A stretch of DNA of 64,000 nt. Source: Timonella corticicola. GTDB lineage: Bacteria > Actinomycetota > Actinomycetes > Actinomycetales > Cellulomonadaceae. This document shows positions 33,615 through 42,724 of the stretch, piece by piece; the first letter of the stretch is position 1; each line of letters begins with the position of its first letter. Made by a program: the position numbers and the translations under genes. The notes beneath the pieces are model-generated. The model saw only the letters and a program-made list of their open reading frames with translations, was not told the origin of the DNA and ran no database searches. Location: NCBI RefSeq assembly GCF_042683685.1, contig NZ_JBHUOP010000002.1, positions 681,856 through 745,855 on the forward strand. The letters are read 5' to 3'.

Positions 33615-33633
33615 TTCTGTTAGGCTAACCTAA
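33615..33633. promoter_or_regulatory. DtxR/IdeR-type iron box
   Basis: ttctgTTAGGCTAACCTAA matches the 19-bp consensus TTAGGTTAGGCTAACCTAA at 17 positions, with the 14 right-hand bases identical. It lies 84 bp upstream of the ABC operon start (33531). DtxR/IdeR with Fe2+ would repress here. Confidence 0.82.
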
Positions 33634-33745
33634 CGGTTTTTTCTGACATACAGTCATAAGTCCTATTCTTTTACGCCGCGACAAGGGTTTTCACGGCGGT
33701 TTGCCCTGAAGTGTCAGAAACTGCTGATCTGCCTTCAGTGGTCTG

Positions 33746-33816
33746 TCGAGGTGTGGGTTTCATCGCAATGGTGTGGCTACTCAACTCACACTATTGCGAG
33801 GAAACCCACATCTTGA
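33746..33816. repeat. Long imperfect inverted repeat (about 30 bp per arm)
   Basis: gtgtgggtttcatcgcaatg (33751 on) pairs with 33787-33811 and the arms extend outward by 5 bp. There are one true mismatch and a few G-U pairs around an 11-nt loop. It lies between the divergent iron ABC operon and the MFS gene, so it is not positioned as a terminator. It could be a large operator, an attenuator in the MFS leader or a mobile-element remnant. The rest of 33634-33928 shows nothing else clear. Confidence 0.65.
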
Positions 33817-33928
33817 GCTGCCCTGGCTCGAAACGGGAAGAAAACCGCTCGGGCTAGAGTTAGAGATACTGCAATAAAGCAGACTTTTCCCGCGCACGGC
33901 CGTTAAGGCCACAACAGACCGGACGTTG

Positions 33929-35344
33929 ATGAGTTTCCAACGCACCGCCACACCCCATAAGTGGCTCATCCTCCTAATCGTTGCCATGACCCAACTCGTA
34001 GTGGTCCTCGACGGCACGATCGTCTCCATTTCACTTCCCCAGGCACAACTCGAACTCGACATGACCGATGTTCAACGCCAATGGGTCGTGACGGCCTACG
34101 CCCTCACCTTCGGCTCACTGCTCCTGCTTGGTGGACGCATCGCAGACTTCTGGGGACGCAAACGCACGTACATCCTGGGCCTGGCCGGATTCGGCATCGC
34201 ATCCGCATATGGCGGACTGATCCATACGGGCAATGAACTCATCATCGCCCGCGGACTACAGGGGGTATTCGCCGCACTCATGGCCCCATCCGCGCTGGCG
34301 ATCCTAACCATCACATTCCCTCGCGGACGCGAGCGCAATACAGCCTTTGCCGTATTCGGCGCGGTCGCCGGCATGGGCGCAGCCGTGGGACTTCTACTCG
34401 GTGGCGTACTGACGGAATACGCATCGTGGCGCTGGTGCCTGCTCGTGAACGTGCCCATCGTGATCATCGTGGCACTCGCCGCCGCCTATCTCCTTCAGGA
34501 GTCCAAAGCGGAAGGCGACACCAAGCTCGATGTCCTTGGCACGGTTCTCGTGGTGACCGGACTCGGCTCGGTCGTGTACGGATTCACCAAAGCCGAGGAG
34601 GGATGGGACCAGGCAGCAGCATGGATCTTCCTGGGCGCTGGCGTTGCCTTACTGGTCGCGTTCTTCGGCTGGCAGGCACGAGCACCACACCCGATGCTTC
34701 CGCTGCGCATCCTCAACCGCACCAGGAGCGGCGCATTCCTGATGCAGATGGTTGCCGGGGCAACCATGGTGGGCGCGATGCTCTACCTGACCTTCCACAT
34801 GCAGATCGTTCTCGGTCTTACCCCGCTGCACACCGGCTTGGGCATGGTTGTACAGACCGTTGCCATCTCCGCGACGGTGCCCGTGGTTACGCGACTGTTG
34901 CCCCGGTTTGGCCCGCGTCCGTTCATGATCATCGGCCCGCTCATCGCTGCAGGCGCCATGCTGTTCTTGACTCGCGTGACTGTGTCTGGCTCGTATTGGA
35001 CCGAGGTCATGCCTTCCCTCATCGTGAACGGCATCGGTATGGCGATGCTGTTTGTCCCCGTGCAAAACCTGTCGTTGCTTGGCGTCGATCCCCACGATGC
35101 TGGCGCGGCCTCGGCAACTGGAAATGCCTCCAATCAGGTGGGCGCCTCTATCGGCCTGGCAGTGTTCACAACCATATACGCTGAGGTCACAGCCGGTTCC
35201 CACGAGCCCGCGGTACTCGTGGATGGCTACCACGCCGTGTTCCGGACCGGAGCGATAGTGCTGTTCATTGGCTCGATCATCGCGTTCACGATGATTCGGG
35301 GAACCAAGGAGCAACTCATGCCAGGGATGGATCGGCGCTCATAG
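33929..35344 (+). CDS. DHA2-type MFS drug/proton antiporter
   Basis: A 471-aa membrane protein from the ATG at 33929; a TTG one codon earlier also opens the frame. There are about 14 hydrophobic segments. The first-helix motif VVVLDGTIVSISLPQAQ (antiporter motif D1), the loop GGRIADFWGRKRT (motif A) and GAVAGMGAAVGLLLGGVL (motif C) define the EmrB/QacA group. It exports drugs or metabolites against H+. A hairpin at 33746-33816 occupies its upstream region, and an FBP-domain gene lies downstream. Confidence 0.93.
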   Translation: MSFQRTATPHKWLILLIVAMTQLVVVLDGTIVSISLPQAQLELDMTDVQRQWVVTAYALTFGSLLLLGGRIADFWGRKRTYILGLAGFGIASAYGGLIHTGNELIIARGLQGVFAALMAPSALAILTITFPRGRERNTAFAVFGAVAGMGAAVGLLLGGVLTEYASWRWCLLVNVPIVIIVALAAAYLLQESKAEGDTKLDVLGTVLVVTGLGSVVYGFTKAEEGWDQAAAWIFLGAGVALLVAFFGWQARAPHPMLPLRILNRTRSGAFLMQMVAGATMVGAMLYLTFHMQIVLGLTPLHTGLGMVVQTVAISATVPVVTRLLPRFGPRPFMIIGPLIAAGAMLFLTRVTVSGSYWTEVMPSLIVNGIGMAMLFVPVQNLSLLGVDPHDAGAASATGNASNQVGASIGLAVFTTIYAEVTAGSHEPAVLVDGYHAVFRTGAIVLFIGSIIAFTMIRGTKEQLMPGMDRRS

Positions 35345-35787
35345 GTTGCTTACGGCTCAACGCTGAGAGGTTTGCTCGCCGCTTCCTCAACGCAAGCTGA
35401 CGTAACCACAAAGTCCCACACATTCGCTGGCACACACCGATGGGCTGTTTTTGGTCCGGGTGCGCACACTTTATGTGCCCACCCGGACCAAAAACAGCCC
35501 ATCGGCCAGACACAGCCACGTGTATCAACAAGCAAAATCAACTTGAACGCACCCCTTTTCTCGGGTGTACGGTGGAACGAGACACACAACGAAAGGATCG
35601 GTGGCCCAAGTGGCCTACCCTGCAACTGCCTGATTTCCCGCTCGGCCACCATTCGGCCGAACCTGCTGCCGCACGCTGGGTCTCCGACCCATCAGTCGAT
35701 GCTGTCAGCAGGGTTTTCGTGCGCCCATAGACGCGCACACCGGAATCTCATGCGCATCACATATGCGTTCACAGAACAGGCAGAATC
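35345..35787. other. Gap holding a very long hairpin
   Basis: Between the MFS and FBP genes. Apart from the inverted repeat at 35437-35505 I see no gene. The short stretch gctgacgtaaccaca at 35395 resembles part of the 75-bp repeat at 15899, but too little is shared to call a third copy. Confidence 0.5.
35437..35505. repeat. 32-bp-arm inverted repeat
   Basis: The outer 24 bp pair perfectly (ccgatgggctgtttttggtc... with 35482-35505). After one mismatch the inner arms continue to a 5-nt loop at 35469-35473. It is far longer than a normal terminator stem. One arm matches the repeat near 22348-22369 closely, so it belongs to a small dispersed family. It could serve as terminator for the MFS gene. 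Confidence 0.75.
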
Positions 35788-36276
35788 ATGCAACCCTTAA
35801 CCCCGCAATCCCTGCGCGCCAGTTTCGTCAACACCTCCAAACGCGAGGCAGCGGAAGCCATCCCACCGATCAAACTCGACGCCATCGATTGGGAGAGGCA
35901 CGACATCTTTGGCTGGACCGACAGGTCGAATCCCCTCGTGGCCTACGTCGTGATCCCCGTGGACGACAGACCCGTTGGCATCATGCTGCGCGCGTCGAAG
36001 AACAAGCCGAAGAAAACGATGTGTGCATTCTGCGAGGACATCGTTGATCTGTCCGAGGTGAAGCTCTTCGTTGCGAAACTTGCCGGCCCGGCAGGTCGCA
36101 AGGGCGACACAATCGGAACCCTCGCCCATGCCAACTTCTCCTGCTCCAAGCATGTACGGCGCAAGCCCAACTCGATGGAGGGCAAGGCCGATCCCGAGGC
36201 GTTCATCGCGCACCGGGTAGATGCTCTACGGTTCAACGCTGAGAGGTTCGCACGTCGAGTCCTTGGCGAGAACTGA
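35788..36276 (+). CDS. FBP-domain protein (FusB-like, EF-G-binding zinc finger)
   Basis: 162 aa. The C-terminal half matches the treble-clef zinc-finger domain of FusB/FBP proteins: KKTMCAFCEDIVDLSEVKLF and ANFSCSKHVRRKP, with four metal ligands Cys-x2-Cys and Cys-x2-His. In staphylococci FusB binds EF-G and releases it from fusidic-acid-stalled ribosomes. Actinobacterial homologs are common and mostly unstudied, with a likely translation or ribosome-rescue role. The N-terminal part (IDWERHDIFGWTDRSNPLVA) is typical of the actinobacterial type. Confidence 0.85.
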   Translation: MQPLTPQSLRASFVNTSKREAAEAIPPIKLDAIDWERHDIFGWTDRSNPLVAYVVIPVDDRPVGIMLRASKNKPKKTMCAFCEDIVDLSEVKLFVAKLAGPAGRKGDTIGTLAHANFSCSKHVRRKPNSMEGKADPEAFIAHRVDALRFNAERFARRVLGEN

Positions 36277-36374
36277 CAGGGATTCCCTGACCAAGCAGGA
36301 TAGCGTCCAGAACGATCGCTTTTCACGGTGTGTATTGCAGCCCATGGACCGATGAGGAGTGATGGCGCTCAGCG

Positions 36375-36410
36375 CGTAGGGCTCCCACGCTGATGCGTGG
36401 GAGCCCTACG
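36375..36410. terminator. Bidirectional terminator
   Basis: Perfect 16-bp stem cgtagggctcccacgc with a TGAT loop, between the convergent FBP gene and the giant glycosidase gene (ends 36444). Confidence 0.85.
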
Positions 36411-36443
36411 AACACTTAAGCTCGTCCAAGTGCGAGCGAAATC

Positions 36444-39400
36444 TCATCTCACGGTGATCGTGACCGTCTTACTACCAGACGCGATCTTGGAGTTGCCAAG
36501 GAACGTGACCTTCACCTTATGGGTGCCCCGCTTCAACTTCGGTAGGGACACAGTGACCTTCCCGGAACGAGAAAGCCTCGCAGACTTCACCAAGGTCTTC
36601 TTCCCAGAAGTGACCTTGACCTTCCCGCTCACCGTCACACCCTTAACCTGAACAGTGACCTGAACCTTCGCCTTCGTCTTGGGCGTCACCTTTTTAGACA
36701 AAACCTTGGCCTTGACCGTCGGCTTAGCCTTGGTAATTGTCAGATTCTGAGTCACCTTCTTCTGTGCAATAGATTCGGTTCCGGTAAACGTGTAAACGAT
36801 CTTGTGTTTACCAGGATTCAGCGCACCAAGATTAAGTTTCGCCTTACCCTTGCGCACCGCTGCACGAGCAACCGTCTTCTTCCCCACGGTAGCCGTCACT
36901 TCACCATCAACCGCGAGGCTCGATGATGCCTTCGGCACCGTCACAACCACCGTTGCGACTGCATCCGAGATTCGCTGACTCGCCTTGGCCGTTACCTTCA
37001 CGCTCGCGGAGGCTTTGCTGACCGCTACGGTCACCGAGTCTGACGAGTCGGCATAGGTTTTGTCCCCCCGATACGACACGGTCAGTTTCCGGGTTCCCAC
37101 GCCAAGTTTCGTGGTGGTGATGGTTGCCTTGCCCTGGGAGAGAACCGCGGAGCCGAGGGAGACCTTGCCATCCCGCAATTCAACCGTGCCGGTGGGCTTA
37201 CCCTTCGCAGCCGTGACGCTGACCTTCACCGCCACCTTTCGGCCGGCTTGAGCCTTGGATGGACCAGAGGCCGTTAACGTGGTTTTGGCAGGAGCCACGG
37301 TAGCCTTGGGTACGGTGATCACGCGTTCCTGTTCAACGTTTCCGGCGTTGTCCACGGCTCGATACCTGACCTGCGTCTTGCCTTGCCCTACTTTGAACGC
37401 AGAGTCGTACGTGGTCCAGTTGCCAGTTGTGGCGTATTGGATGCGCGCAATACCTGACCCGTTATCTGTGCCTCTGAGGGTGACCGTGCGGGCCTTCTCA
37501 TCAACTACCGCACTGGAAACCGGTGCAATCGAGTCAATCTTGATCCGGCGTGCGTCAGTGCTCGCACTGTTTCCAGCCTCATCAGTAGCCCGCACGACAA
37601 ACGAGTGCAAGCCCTCACCGGTGATCGCGAATGAGTCCTCGAACCCAACCCAGCCACCATCATCCAACTGATACTCAAGGGTTGGCGCGGCAGTGACATC
37701 ATCGGTTGCCGTTGCTGTGACAGTCACATTCTGGCTGGTGAACCACCCAGATTCCGGTTCCTGCGGACTCACACTCACCGAGACAACCGGCGGCGTCGTG
37801 TCAGGTACCTCGGGTTCGGGTGCACCCTCCAGAACGGTGACGGTTGCCACCGCAGTGGTGGTGCCGGTGCCTTCAACGGTTCCCGAAACCTCAAACTTTC
37901 CGGGAGTCGCAAGCGATTCGTCGCCGATCGGCGCCCAGGTGACGGCTAACCGCTCACGTGAACCGTCGTTGTACTGCACGGTCACAAACTGTGGCAATGC
38001 CGGTGACACACCAACCGTCGTCGTACGTTCAACCGGGTCAATGGTGTTGATCTGACCTGGAGGTGTCGAGCGGACCCAGACAGTAGCCTTCACGCTCACC
38101 GAGGTTCCGGTCACCACGCCCACGACCTCAAACGAGCCGTCTGCGGAAACCTGCGCCTCAGAGACCTCCGCCCAGGTGATGCCAGCGAGCGCACGGGCAC
38201 CATCGTCGTAAATCACCTCCAGTTGCTCAGGCAACTGTGGCAGTTCTCCCACAGAGGTGCGTACGTCAATGGCTTCAACGGAGGTGACTGCCGGCGCGAA
38301 GACGCGCCATTCGGTGGCACCCACCGCAGCGCCCGGACTTGCGGTCAGGGTAGCCCTCAGTCGCGTGGTGGTTACTGCCTCAAAGTCAACCGAGTTGGTC
38401 TTGGTGCGTTCCACCGTGTATTCGCTGGTGTTTTTTACGTCAACGAACTTCTCGCCGTCCCAGTACTGGATCTTCCAGGCCGTGGGTGGTGCCACACCCT
38501 CTGAGGCACCGGCCGGCTGGTCTGACCAGAAGTCAATTGACGACGAGTTCACGCGTACCGGCGAATCCCAGTCGTATTGAATCCAGCGGGTAGCCGAACC
38601 GCCTGGCCAGGTAGCCCAGATCTCTGAGTTGTTGCCGCCGGTGTAGAACTCGCCCTTGCCGTCATTGATGGCGTTGATATTGTTCCAACCCGCCACAAAA
38701 TCGGTGGATGGCGTGGCGGTCGTGGCTACGTTCGTTCCCGCTGCGCCAACGTCCACGGTAACGTGCACGGTGGCTTGAGCAGTCTGATCGCCGTCTGAGG
38801 CGTTCAGTGCGAGCGTGTAGGTACCGGATTCGGTGAAGCGGGCAGTAGTGCTGGCCGAGTTCGGATTGTCAAAGATGACAGTCGCGTCTTCTGGTGCAAT
38901 GACAGACCACCGTGCGGTGAGGGTTGCATTGGGTTTTGCATCGTCGCCAACCTGACCGACCAGTTTGACCGTGCCGCCCGAGGTTCCGCTCTGGTCTACC
39001 CAGGCCTGTACGGTTGGGGCCTGATTCTCTGCAAGTGGAGTGCCAAGCCCGGTGTTGCGTACCTGCACTTCCTTCACACCGGTCTTTGCTCCGGCAGCGT
39101 GCGTGACGGTTACTCGAATCTTGCTTCCGGTAACCGGAGCGAATTCTGCCACGTTGAGGTTTCCGGCCGGCGACGATGGTGTGCGCCGCTGGTCGGCGAT
39201 GGTCTTCCAGGTAGACCCGTCAAGGTACTCGATCTGGTACATGGACGGTGCCGCGTAACCCTGACGGGTTCCAGCTTGCCGGCCACCCTGCGGCAGGTCA
39301 GAAGATGAGGTGCGATAGAAGTAAACCCGCACATCGTCGAATGTCTGTGCTGATCCAAGATCAATTTCAATGGAGTCCGTGGCGTTGGGTGAACCAACGG

Positions 39401-42086
39401 TTCCCCAGAATGGTTCGTTAATGGTGGTGCCGTCTACTGCACCGGTCCCGGTGAATCCGCTCGTGGCAAAGGAGGTGGTGACGTCTTTGCCTTCAGCCAG
39501 GTTTGCGGCGTCAAGGGCATTGGTGCGCAGGTCTTGACCCGCCTTGGCAAACAGGTCAACTACCCGGTCTTCATCGGCGAAACGTACAGCAGCAACAGCA
39601 GCAACACTGTTCTCATTGACGGTGGTCACGGTGACGTTGTCGTCTTTCTCCACGATCTCGCCGGTGGCCGGGTCGTAGACGACTCGTCCGAGGTCTGACA
39701 CGGTGAAAGCCAGTTCACCGTCGAGGAATACGGAGTATCCCTCGGGAACCTCGCTGCCGTAGTGCTGGGTGCCGTCCACCTTGTCCCACACAATGGTGAG
39801 GTCCTTATCGCGGTAGCGAATGTTGTCGACCATGAAGTGATCGAAGTCGATGTTGATGGGGTCAAGCTCGATCTTGTTGTCTTCTCGGGTTCGCAAGCCC
39901 GCAACATCCTCGATCACGGTGAAGTTCGTGGTACCCAACATGGTGTGGTGAATCCACGAACGGTAGCCGATAGCCTGCTCGTCGCCCCAGTCGGTATTGG
40001 CCTTTGCGCTGTTCCAGAACTCATTTTGATCTGGCAGACGATTGTCCCCGTTGATGTAGTGCGCCCAAGCGTTCCAGTACAGGAGCTTCTTGTAATAGTC
40101 CGCGGTGACATACTCGTTTTCGTAGTCACGCAGCACCGAGGAAAGCATCCGGAAGGTCACGGTGGAGTTGATGACGGAGAAGTTGTTGGAACCTCCGCTA
40201 CCGCGTTCTGCAGCGTCTGCTTGGTTTGCGGTGTAGAACGGGAAGATCGGGTACTGCTCGCTGTCTTCCCACAGCCGCAGTGCCTCAACGTAGTCGTCCT
40301 TGTAGTCTGCGTCCCCTGGTTTTGGCACCAACCCTACCGAGAAGGGGTAGTAGTTGTTGATTTCCTTCCAGTCGACGAGTGAACCGCTGGCACCAGCCCG
40401 ATCCACCTGCTTGTGCTTGATGAGCTTGTCGTCTTCATCCCAGAGGGTGTCCATGAGGGATGTTTTGACGTTTTGCGCAAACTCCTCCATTTCGTCGGCC
40501 TTCGCGTCGTTGCCTGCCACTCGGTACGCCGCTGCGGCCGCGTGCGCGTTGGAGTATAGGTAGGCGCTTTCGGCACGGTCCATGTTGTTGTTTTTGTTGC
40601 CGTTGTGTGCAGCCCAGTCAAATGACACCGCGTCTGCGTCGTTGCCGGTCATCGCGCCCCAGTCGTATTCCAACAGGTAATTGTTGTTGGAATCGTAGGC
40701 ATCGATGAGACCGGTGACGTCGTTCTCGCCGTAGCGGGCGAGGTTTTCGGCAATGCCGCTGGGGCCACCATGCAGCAGGTAGGAACGCCAGCCTGCTTCA
40801 GTAATGTACTGGGTGTAACTGTTGGACCAGTTGGCCGGGGATCCGGGGTTGTCCACGAATTTTCCGCTGCGTGCGACTTCACCAGCGCTCACCCATGAAC
40901 CGTACGCATAGCTCGGATCGCGCAGATACTTTTGGTCGTCGATGAACATACCCGTGGTGAGCACAATGGCGTTGTTGTACCCCAACACTCCTTCGATGGC
41001 GGTGGGGAACTGGTAGTCGTTTCCGGCAACGTTTGCATCCAGAGTGTTGAAACGCATCAGCCACCAGCGGTAGAACAACGTCTTGTCGATGTTGTCCTCT
41101 GGGGTGTCGATGTACGGAATGTTGTCGCCCCACCACTTGTTGTAGGCCGTCACGTGTTCGGTGTACGCCTCTTGTGGGTCAAATGCCGCATACTTCTCGT
41201 ATTCCGCGTTGGACTCGGGGAGTTCGATGGTGGTCAAACCCATTTGCACCTTAAAGCTGGCGGTTTGCCCTGCCTCTGGGGTGTATGTGCGGGTAAGCGT
41301 GTTGTTTTCGGCGACCACGAATCCCTGTGCACTCAACCGTGGGAACACGGTGGTGATGTTGTTGCGGGCGGTGAACGTTCCGGTGAGTTCGTCCCCATCC
41401 GCGCCGCTGACGAGTGGCGATGCCACTTTTATGGTGTAGTTCTTTCCTGCCTGCCCACCCGTGATATCCAGATTGGCGACGAGCACATTCTCGTTCGTCA
41501 TGAATTTGGTTTGGGTGACGGTCAAGCCGGCCGCCTCGTTCTTGTGCACTGATTTCCAGTAACTCGGCGTTTGCTTACGCTGCGCGCCGTCCTCAGTGAG
41601 CGTGATGGCTTGTTCACCGTCATTGAGCGTAATCGTGTAGGCGCTGTTGAAACCGGTTTCGTGCCAGTAGGCCAGCGATCCAGCGAATCCCAGCGTTCCT
41701 GGCTGATGGGTGAACATGTATGCGGCACGTCCGCGAGAGAACAGGTACTGGTTGGTTTCCCCCGAACCGCCTGTGGTTCCGGTGCGGACAAGCATCTTGT
41801 CCATCCAGAAGTCGGTGTCGGTGTCTTTTCCCGCCCCATTCTCCAGATCGGCTTCAAACTCCTTCTGCAGTTGCCCATGTATGGACTGATCAGAGATAAG
41901 ACCTGGAACAGGGTTGTCACTACCTGCGAATGTTGGATAGCCAATCCCCGCATTGGGTTTGGCAAGTGGTGCCTCGTCAGCAGCTGCCGGCGCCGCGCAC
42001 ATTGTTGCCGTCAACGCGGCGGACAAAGTGGTGGCCAAGACAACCCGACGACGTTGTGCGTTGCTGCGGTTTCCCGGAGTTCTCAC
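36444..42086 (-). CDS. Giant secreted multidomain glycoside hydrolase (MGH1/GH63-like barrel, F5/8C and Ig-like modules)
   Basis: 1880 aa. The GTG start has GAGAGG 6 nt upstream. Signal peptide about 1-37. A beta-sandwich then an (alpha/alpha)6 barrel (about 60-750) with TLFYRWWLMRFNTLDANVAG, GMFIDDQKYLRDPSYAYGSW and YLYSNAHAAAAAYRVAGN resembles the MGH1-like/GH63-related hydrolases. Two discoidin (F5/8 type C) carbohydrate-binding domains follow (about 890-1040 and 1140-1275), separated by an Ig/PKD-like domain. Then two Big_4-like domains (VIYDDGARALAGITWAEV, VQYNDGSRERLAVTWAPI), an OmpL47-type domain and three Ig-like repeats to the C-terminus. There is no LPXTG anchor. The substrate is unknown; a bacterial, plant or fungal alpha-glycan is plausible. 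A LacI-type operator lies 62 bp upstream. Confidence 0.8.
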   Translation of the reverse strand: MRTPGNRSNAQRRRVVLATTLSAALTATMCAAPAAADEAPLAKPNAGIGYPTFAGSDNPVPGLISDQSIHGQLQKEFEADLENGAGKDTDTDFWMDKMLVRTGTTGGSGETNQYLFSRGRAAYMFTHQPGTLGFAGSLAYWHETGFNSAYTITLNDGEQAITLTEDGAQRKQTPSYWKSVHKNEAAGLTVTQTKFMTNENVLVANLDITGGQAGKNYTIKVASPLVSGADGDELTGTFTARNNITTVFPRLSAQGFVVAENNTLTRTYTPEAGQTASFKVQMGLTTIELPESNAEYEKYAAFDPQEAYTEHVTAYNKWWGDNIPYIDTPEDNIDKTLFYRWWLMRFNTLDANVAGNDYQFPTAIEGVLGYNNAIVLTTGMFIDDQKYLRDPSYAYGSWVSAGEVARSGKFVDNPGSPANWSNSYTQYITEAGWRSYLLHGGPSGIAENLARYGENDVTGLIDAYDSNNNYLLEYDWGAMTGNDADAVSFDWAAHNGNKNNNMDRAESAYLYSNAHAAAAAYRVAGNDAKADEMEEFAQNVKTSLMDTLWDEDDKLIKHKQVDRAGASGSLVDWKEINNYYPFSVGLVPKPGDADYKDDYVEALRLWEDSEQYPIFPFYTANQADAAERGSGGSNNFSVINSTVTFRMLSSVLRDYENEYVTADYYKKLLYWNAWAHYINGDNRLPDQNEFWNSAKANTDWGDEQAIGYRSWIHHTMLGTTNFTVIEDVAGLRTREDNKIELDPINIDFDHFMVDNIRYRDKDLTIVWDKVDGTQHYGSEVPEGYSVFLDGELAFTVSDLGRVVYDPATGEIVEKDDNVTVTTVNENSVAAVAAVRFADEDRVVDLFAKAGQDLRTNALDAANLAEGKDVTTSFATSGFTGTGAVDGTTINEPFWGTVGSPNATDSIEIDLGSAQTFDDVRVYFYRTSSSDLPQGGRQAGTRQGYAAPSMYQIEYLDGSTWKTIADQRRTPSSPAGNLNVAEFAPVTGSKIRVTVTHAAGAKTGVKEVQVRNTGLGTPLAENQAPTVQAWVDQSGTSGGTVKLVGQVGDDAKPNATLTARWSVIAPEDATVIFDNPNSASTTARFTESGTYTLALNASDGDQTAQATVHVTVDVGAAGTNVATTATPSTDFVAGWNNINAINDGKGEFYTGGNNSEIWATWPGGSATRWIQYDWDSPVRVNSSSIDFWSDQPAGASEGVAPPTAWKIQYWDGEKFVDVKNTSEYTVERTKTNSVDFEAVTTTRLRATLTASPGAAVGATEWRVFAPAVTSVEAIDVRTSVGELPQLPEQLEVIYDDGARALAGITWAEVSEAQVSADGSFEVVGVVTGTSVSVKATVWVRSTPPGQINTIDPVERTTTVGVSPALPQFVTVQYNDGSRERLAVTWAPIGDESLATPGKFEVSGTVEGTGTTTAVATVTVLEGAPEPEVPDTTPPVVSVSVSPQEPESGWFTSQNVTVTATATDDVTAAPTLEYQLDDGGWVGFEDSFAITGEGLHSFVVRATDEAGNSASTDARRIKIDSIAPVSSAVVDEKARTVTLRGTDNGSGIARIQYATTGNWTTYDSAFKVGQGKTQVRYRAVDNAGNVEQERVITVPKATVAPAKTTLTASGPSKAQAGRKVAVKVSVTAAKGKPTGTVELRDGKVSLGSAVLSQGKATITTTKLGVGTRKLTVSYRGDKTYADSSDSVTVAVSKASASVKVTAKASQRISDAVATVVVTVPKASSSLAVDGEVTATVGKKTVARAAVRKGKAKLNLGALNPGKHKIVYTFTGTESIAQKKVTQNLTITKAKPTVKAKVLSKKVTPKTKAKVQVTVQVKGVTVSGKVKVTSGKKTLVKSARLSRSGKVTVSLPKLKRGTHKVKVTFLGNSKIASGSKTVTITVR

Positions 42087-42147
42087 ACTGAGCCTCTCTT
42101 CTTTGAGTGGTATTCGGATTGTGCCAGTGAATCAGTACAGAAAGTTA

Positions 42148-42165
42148 ACCGCAAGCGTTTTCGGT
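42148..42165. promoter_or_regulatory. LacI-type operator upstream of the giant glycosidase
   Basis: accgcaagcgttttcggt is an imperfect palindrome around the central CG; seven of nine base pairs are symmetric, with AAGCGTTT as core. It is 62 bp before the GTG at 42086, so it should sit at the promoter. No LacI gene is adjacent. Confidence 0.5.
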
Positions 42166-42724
42166 ATTTTCGGTAATGTTGGTAAAAGTCCGCATCATGC
42201 GCCACGACGCACGGAACACCGGCGCGATCCTCACAAAACCGCAGCCCGGCCCACCTGTGCCCGATCTCAGAGAACATCCGTCCCATCCATCCGAATGGGC
42301 ACTTCTCCCCATATCCATCGTTTCGGCGGACCGAGCCGCGCGCACCAGCCCTTGCTCGATGCGCGAACTTAGAACAAGCCTTTCAGTCGATGCGCACCTA
42401 TGAACGCGGCACACCTTTACCCTTTGACCCACCTCGCGCGCCGACTACCTTGCGAAAAGACCGAAAACGTTATTTCCGACCACGCGCCAGCACTTCCTTC
42501 ATCAGGCATGAGTCCTCGATCCATGGACTCGGGTGTACTTTCGAGCGTCATGTGGACACACATTGAGCAGCAATGTTGCGGGCGGGCCTCGCACGGCGCC
42601 ACGTCTCAGCCTGCGGTCGCGTTGTCCACAAAGTGGATAGTCAGCGCTTACACTATTCGGCAAGCACCGTTTCATTTATGCGTTCCATCCCTGCCCCCTG
42701 TCACTACCGTTGGAAGAAACACAC
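42166..42724. other. Intergenic region upstream of the MetE-like gene
   Basis: About 560 bp between divergent genes with no credible ORF. A dyad tccac-aaa-gtgga (42625-42637) lies 88 bp before the ATG at 42725 and could be a regulator site, for instance for one of the nearby TetR proteins. Confidence 0.35.

Noticed and set aside
35372..35800. 142-codon frame across the long hairpin
   Set aside because: It reads through both arms of a 32-bp inverted repeat and overlaps the FBP gene start; the palindrome explains the openness better than coding.
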